The notes beneath the pieces are model-generated. The model searched no databases and had not been told where the DNA came from. It saw only the letters and a list, made by a program, of their open reading frames with translations. DNA of 6,648 nucleotides from positions 1-6,648 of the forward strand of contig CAIXDB010000029.1 of assembly GCA_903918125.1 (NCBI GenBank), read 5' to 3'. The DNA is from an uncultured bacterium. GTDB taxonomy: Bacteria; Patescibacteria; Paceibacteria; UBA9973; Zambryskibacteraceae. How positions within the stretch are numbered: the first letter of the stretch is position 1; each line of letters begins with the position of its first letter. Positions 4,630 to 6,648 of this stretch are shown piece after piece. Both the position numbers and the translations under genes were made by a program.

Positions 4630-6648
<2,019 letters not shown>

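Overview
The window holds a nearly complete F-type (F1Fo) ATP synthase operon on the + strand. It is preceded by a small beta-carbonic-anhydrase-like gene and cut off inside the beta subunit. Order: CA-like (21-488), atpB/subunit a (490-1245), a 451-base insertion region with one small unknown ORF, atpE/subunit c (1697-1927), atpF/subunit b (2004-2501), atpH/delta (2504-2905), atpA/alpha (2920-4413), a 216-base gap built of inverted repeats, atpG/gamma (4630-5547) and the first 353 codons of atpD/beta (5588-window end). This is the canonical bacterial order a-c-b-delta-alpha-gamma-beta; atpC (epsilon) would be expected just past the end.

Organism: a bacterium, most likely of the candidate phyla radiation (Patescibacteria, Parcubacteria-like). 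This is inference from four things: the very short CA-like protein, a reduced delta subunit (133 aa), Fo/F1 starts preceded by A/C-rich sequence instead of Shine-Dalgarno motifs, and palindromic filler elements between otherwise tight genes. All recognised stops are TAA or TAG, and no CDS called here contains an in-frame TGA, so nothing points to a recoded UGA. No taxonomic marker is present.

How it works together: a, b and c form the membrane Fo motor. The c-ring Glu59 works against a-subunit Arg192. Delta and b form the stator, alpha and beta the catalytic hexamer, gamma the rotor shaft. Subunit c lacks the Na+-type ligands, so H+ coupling is predicted. The CA-like gene ends one base before atpB, in the upstream position often held by atpI.

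The most interesting parts lie between the genes. (1) The atpB-atpE interval contains a small ORF with the window's only convincing Shine-Dalgarno. Just after its stop there are two mutually exclusive helices in an attenuator-like layout. These are followed by a plausible promoter and two back-to-back hairpins in the atpE leader, which looks like a module for separate control of the high-copy c subunit. (2) The atpE-atpF gap holds two near-identical 21-base palindromes centred 33 bp apart. (3) The atpA-atpG gap is a composite inverted-repeat element with 47-base arms whose left arm includes the atpA stop codon. It has no stop codon in the frame shared by atpA and atpG. Elements (2) and (3) share the TGTCAA/TTGACA stem.
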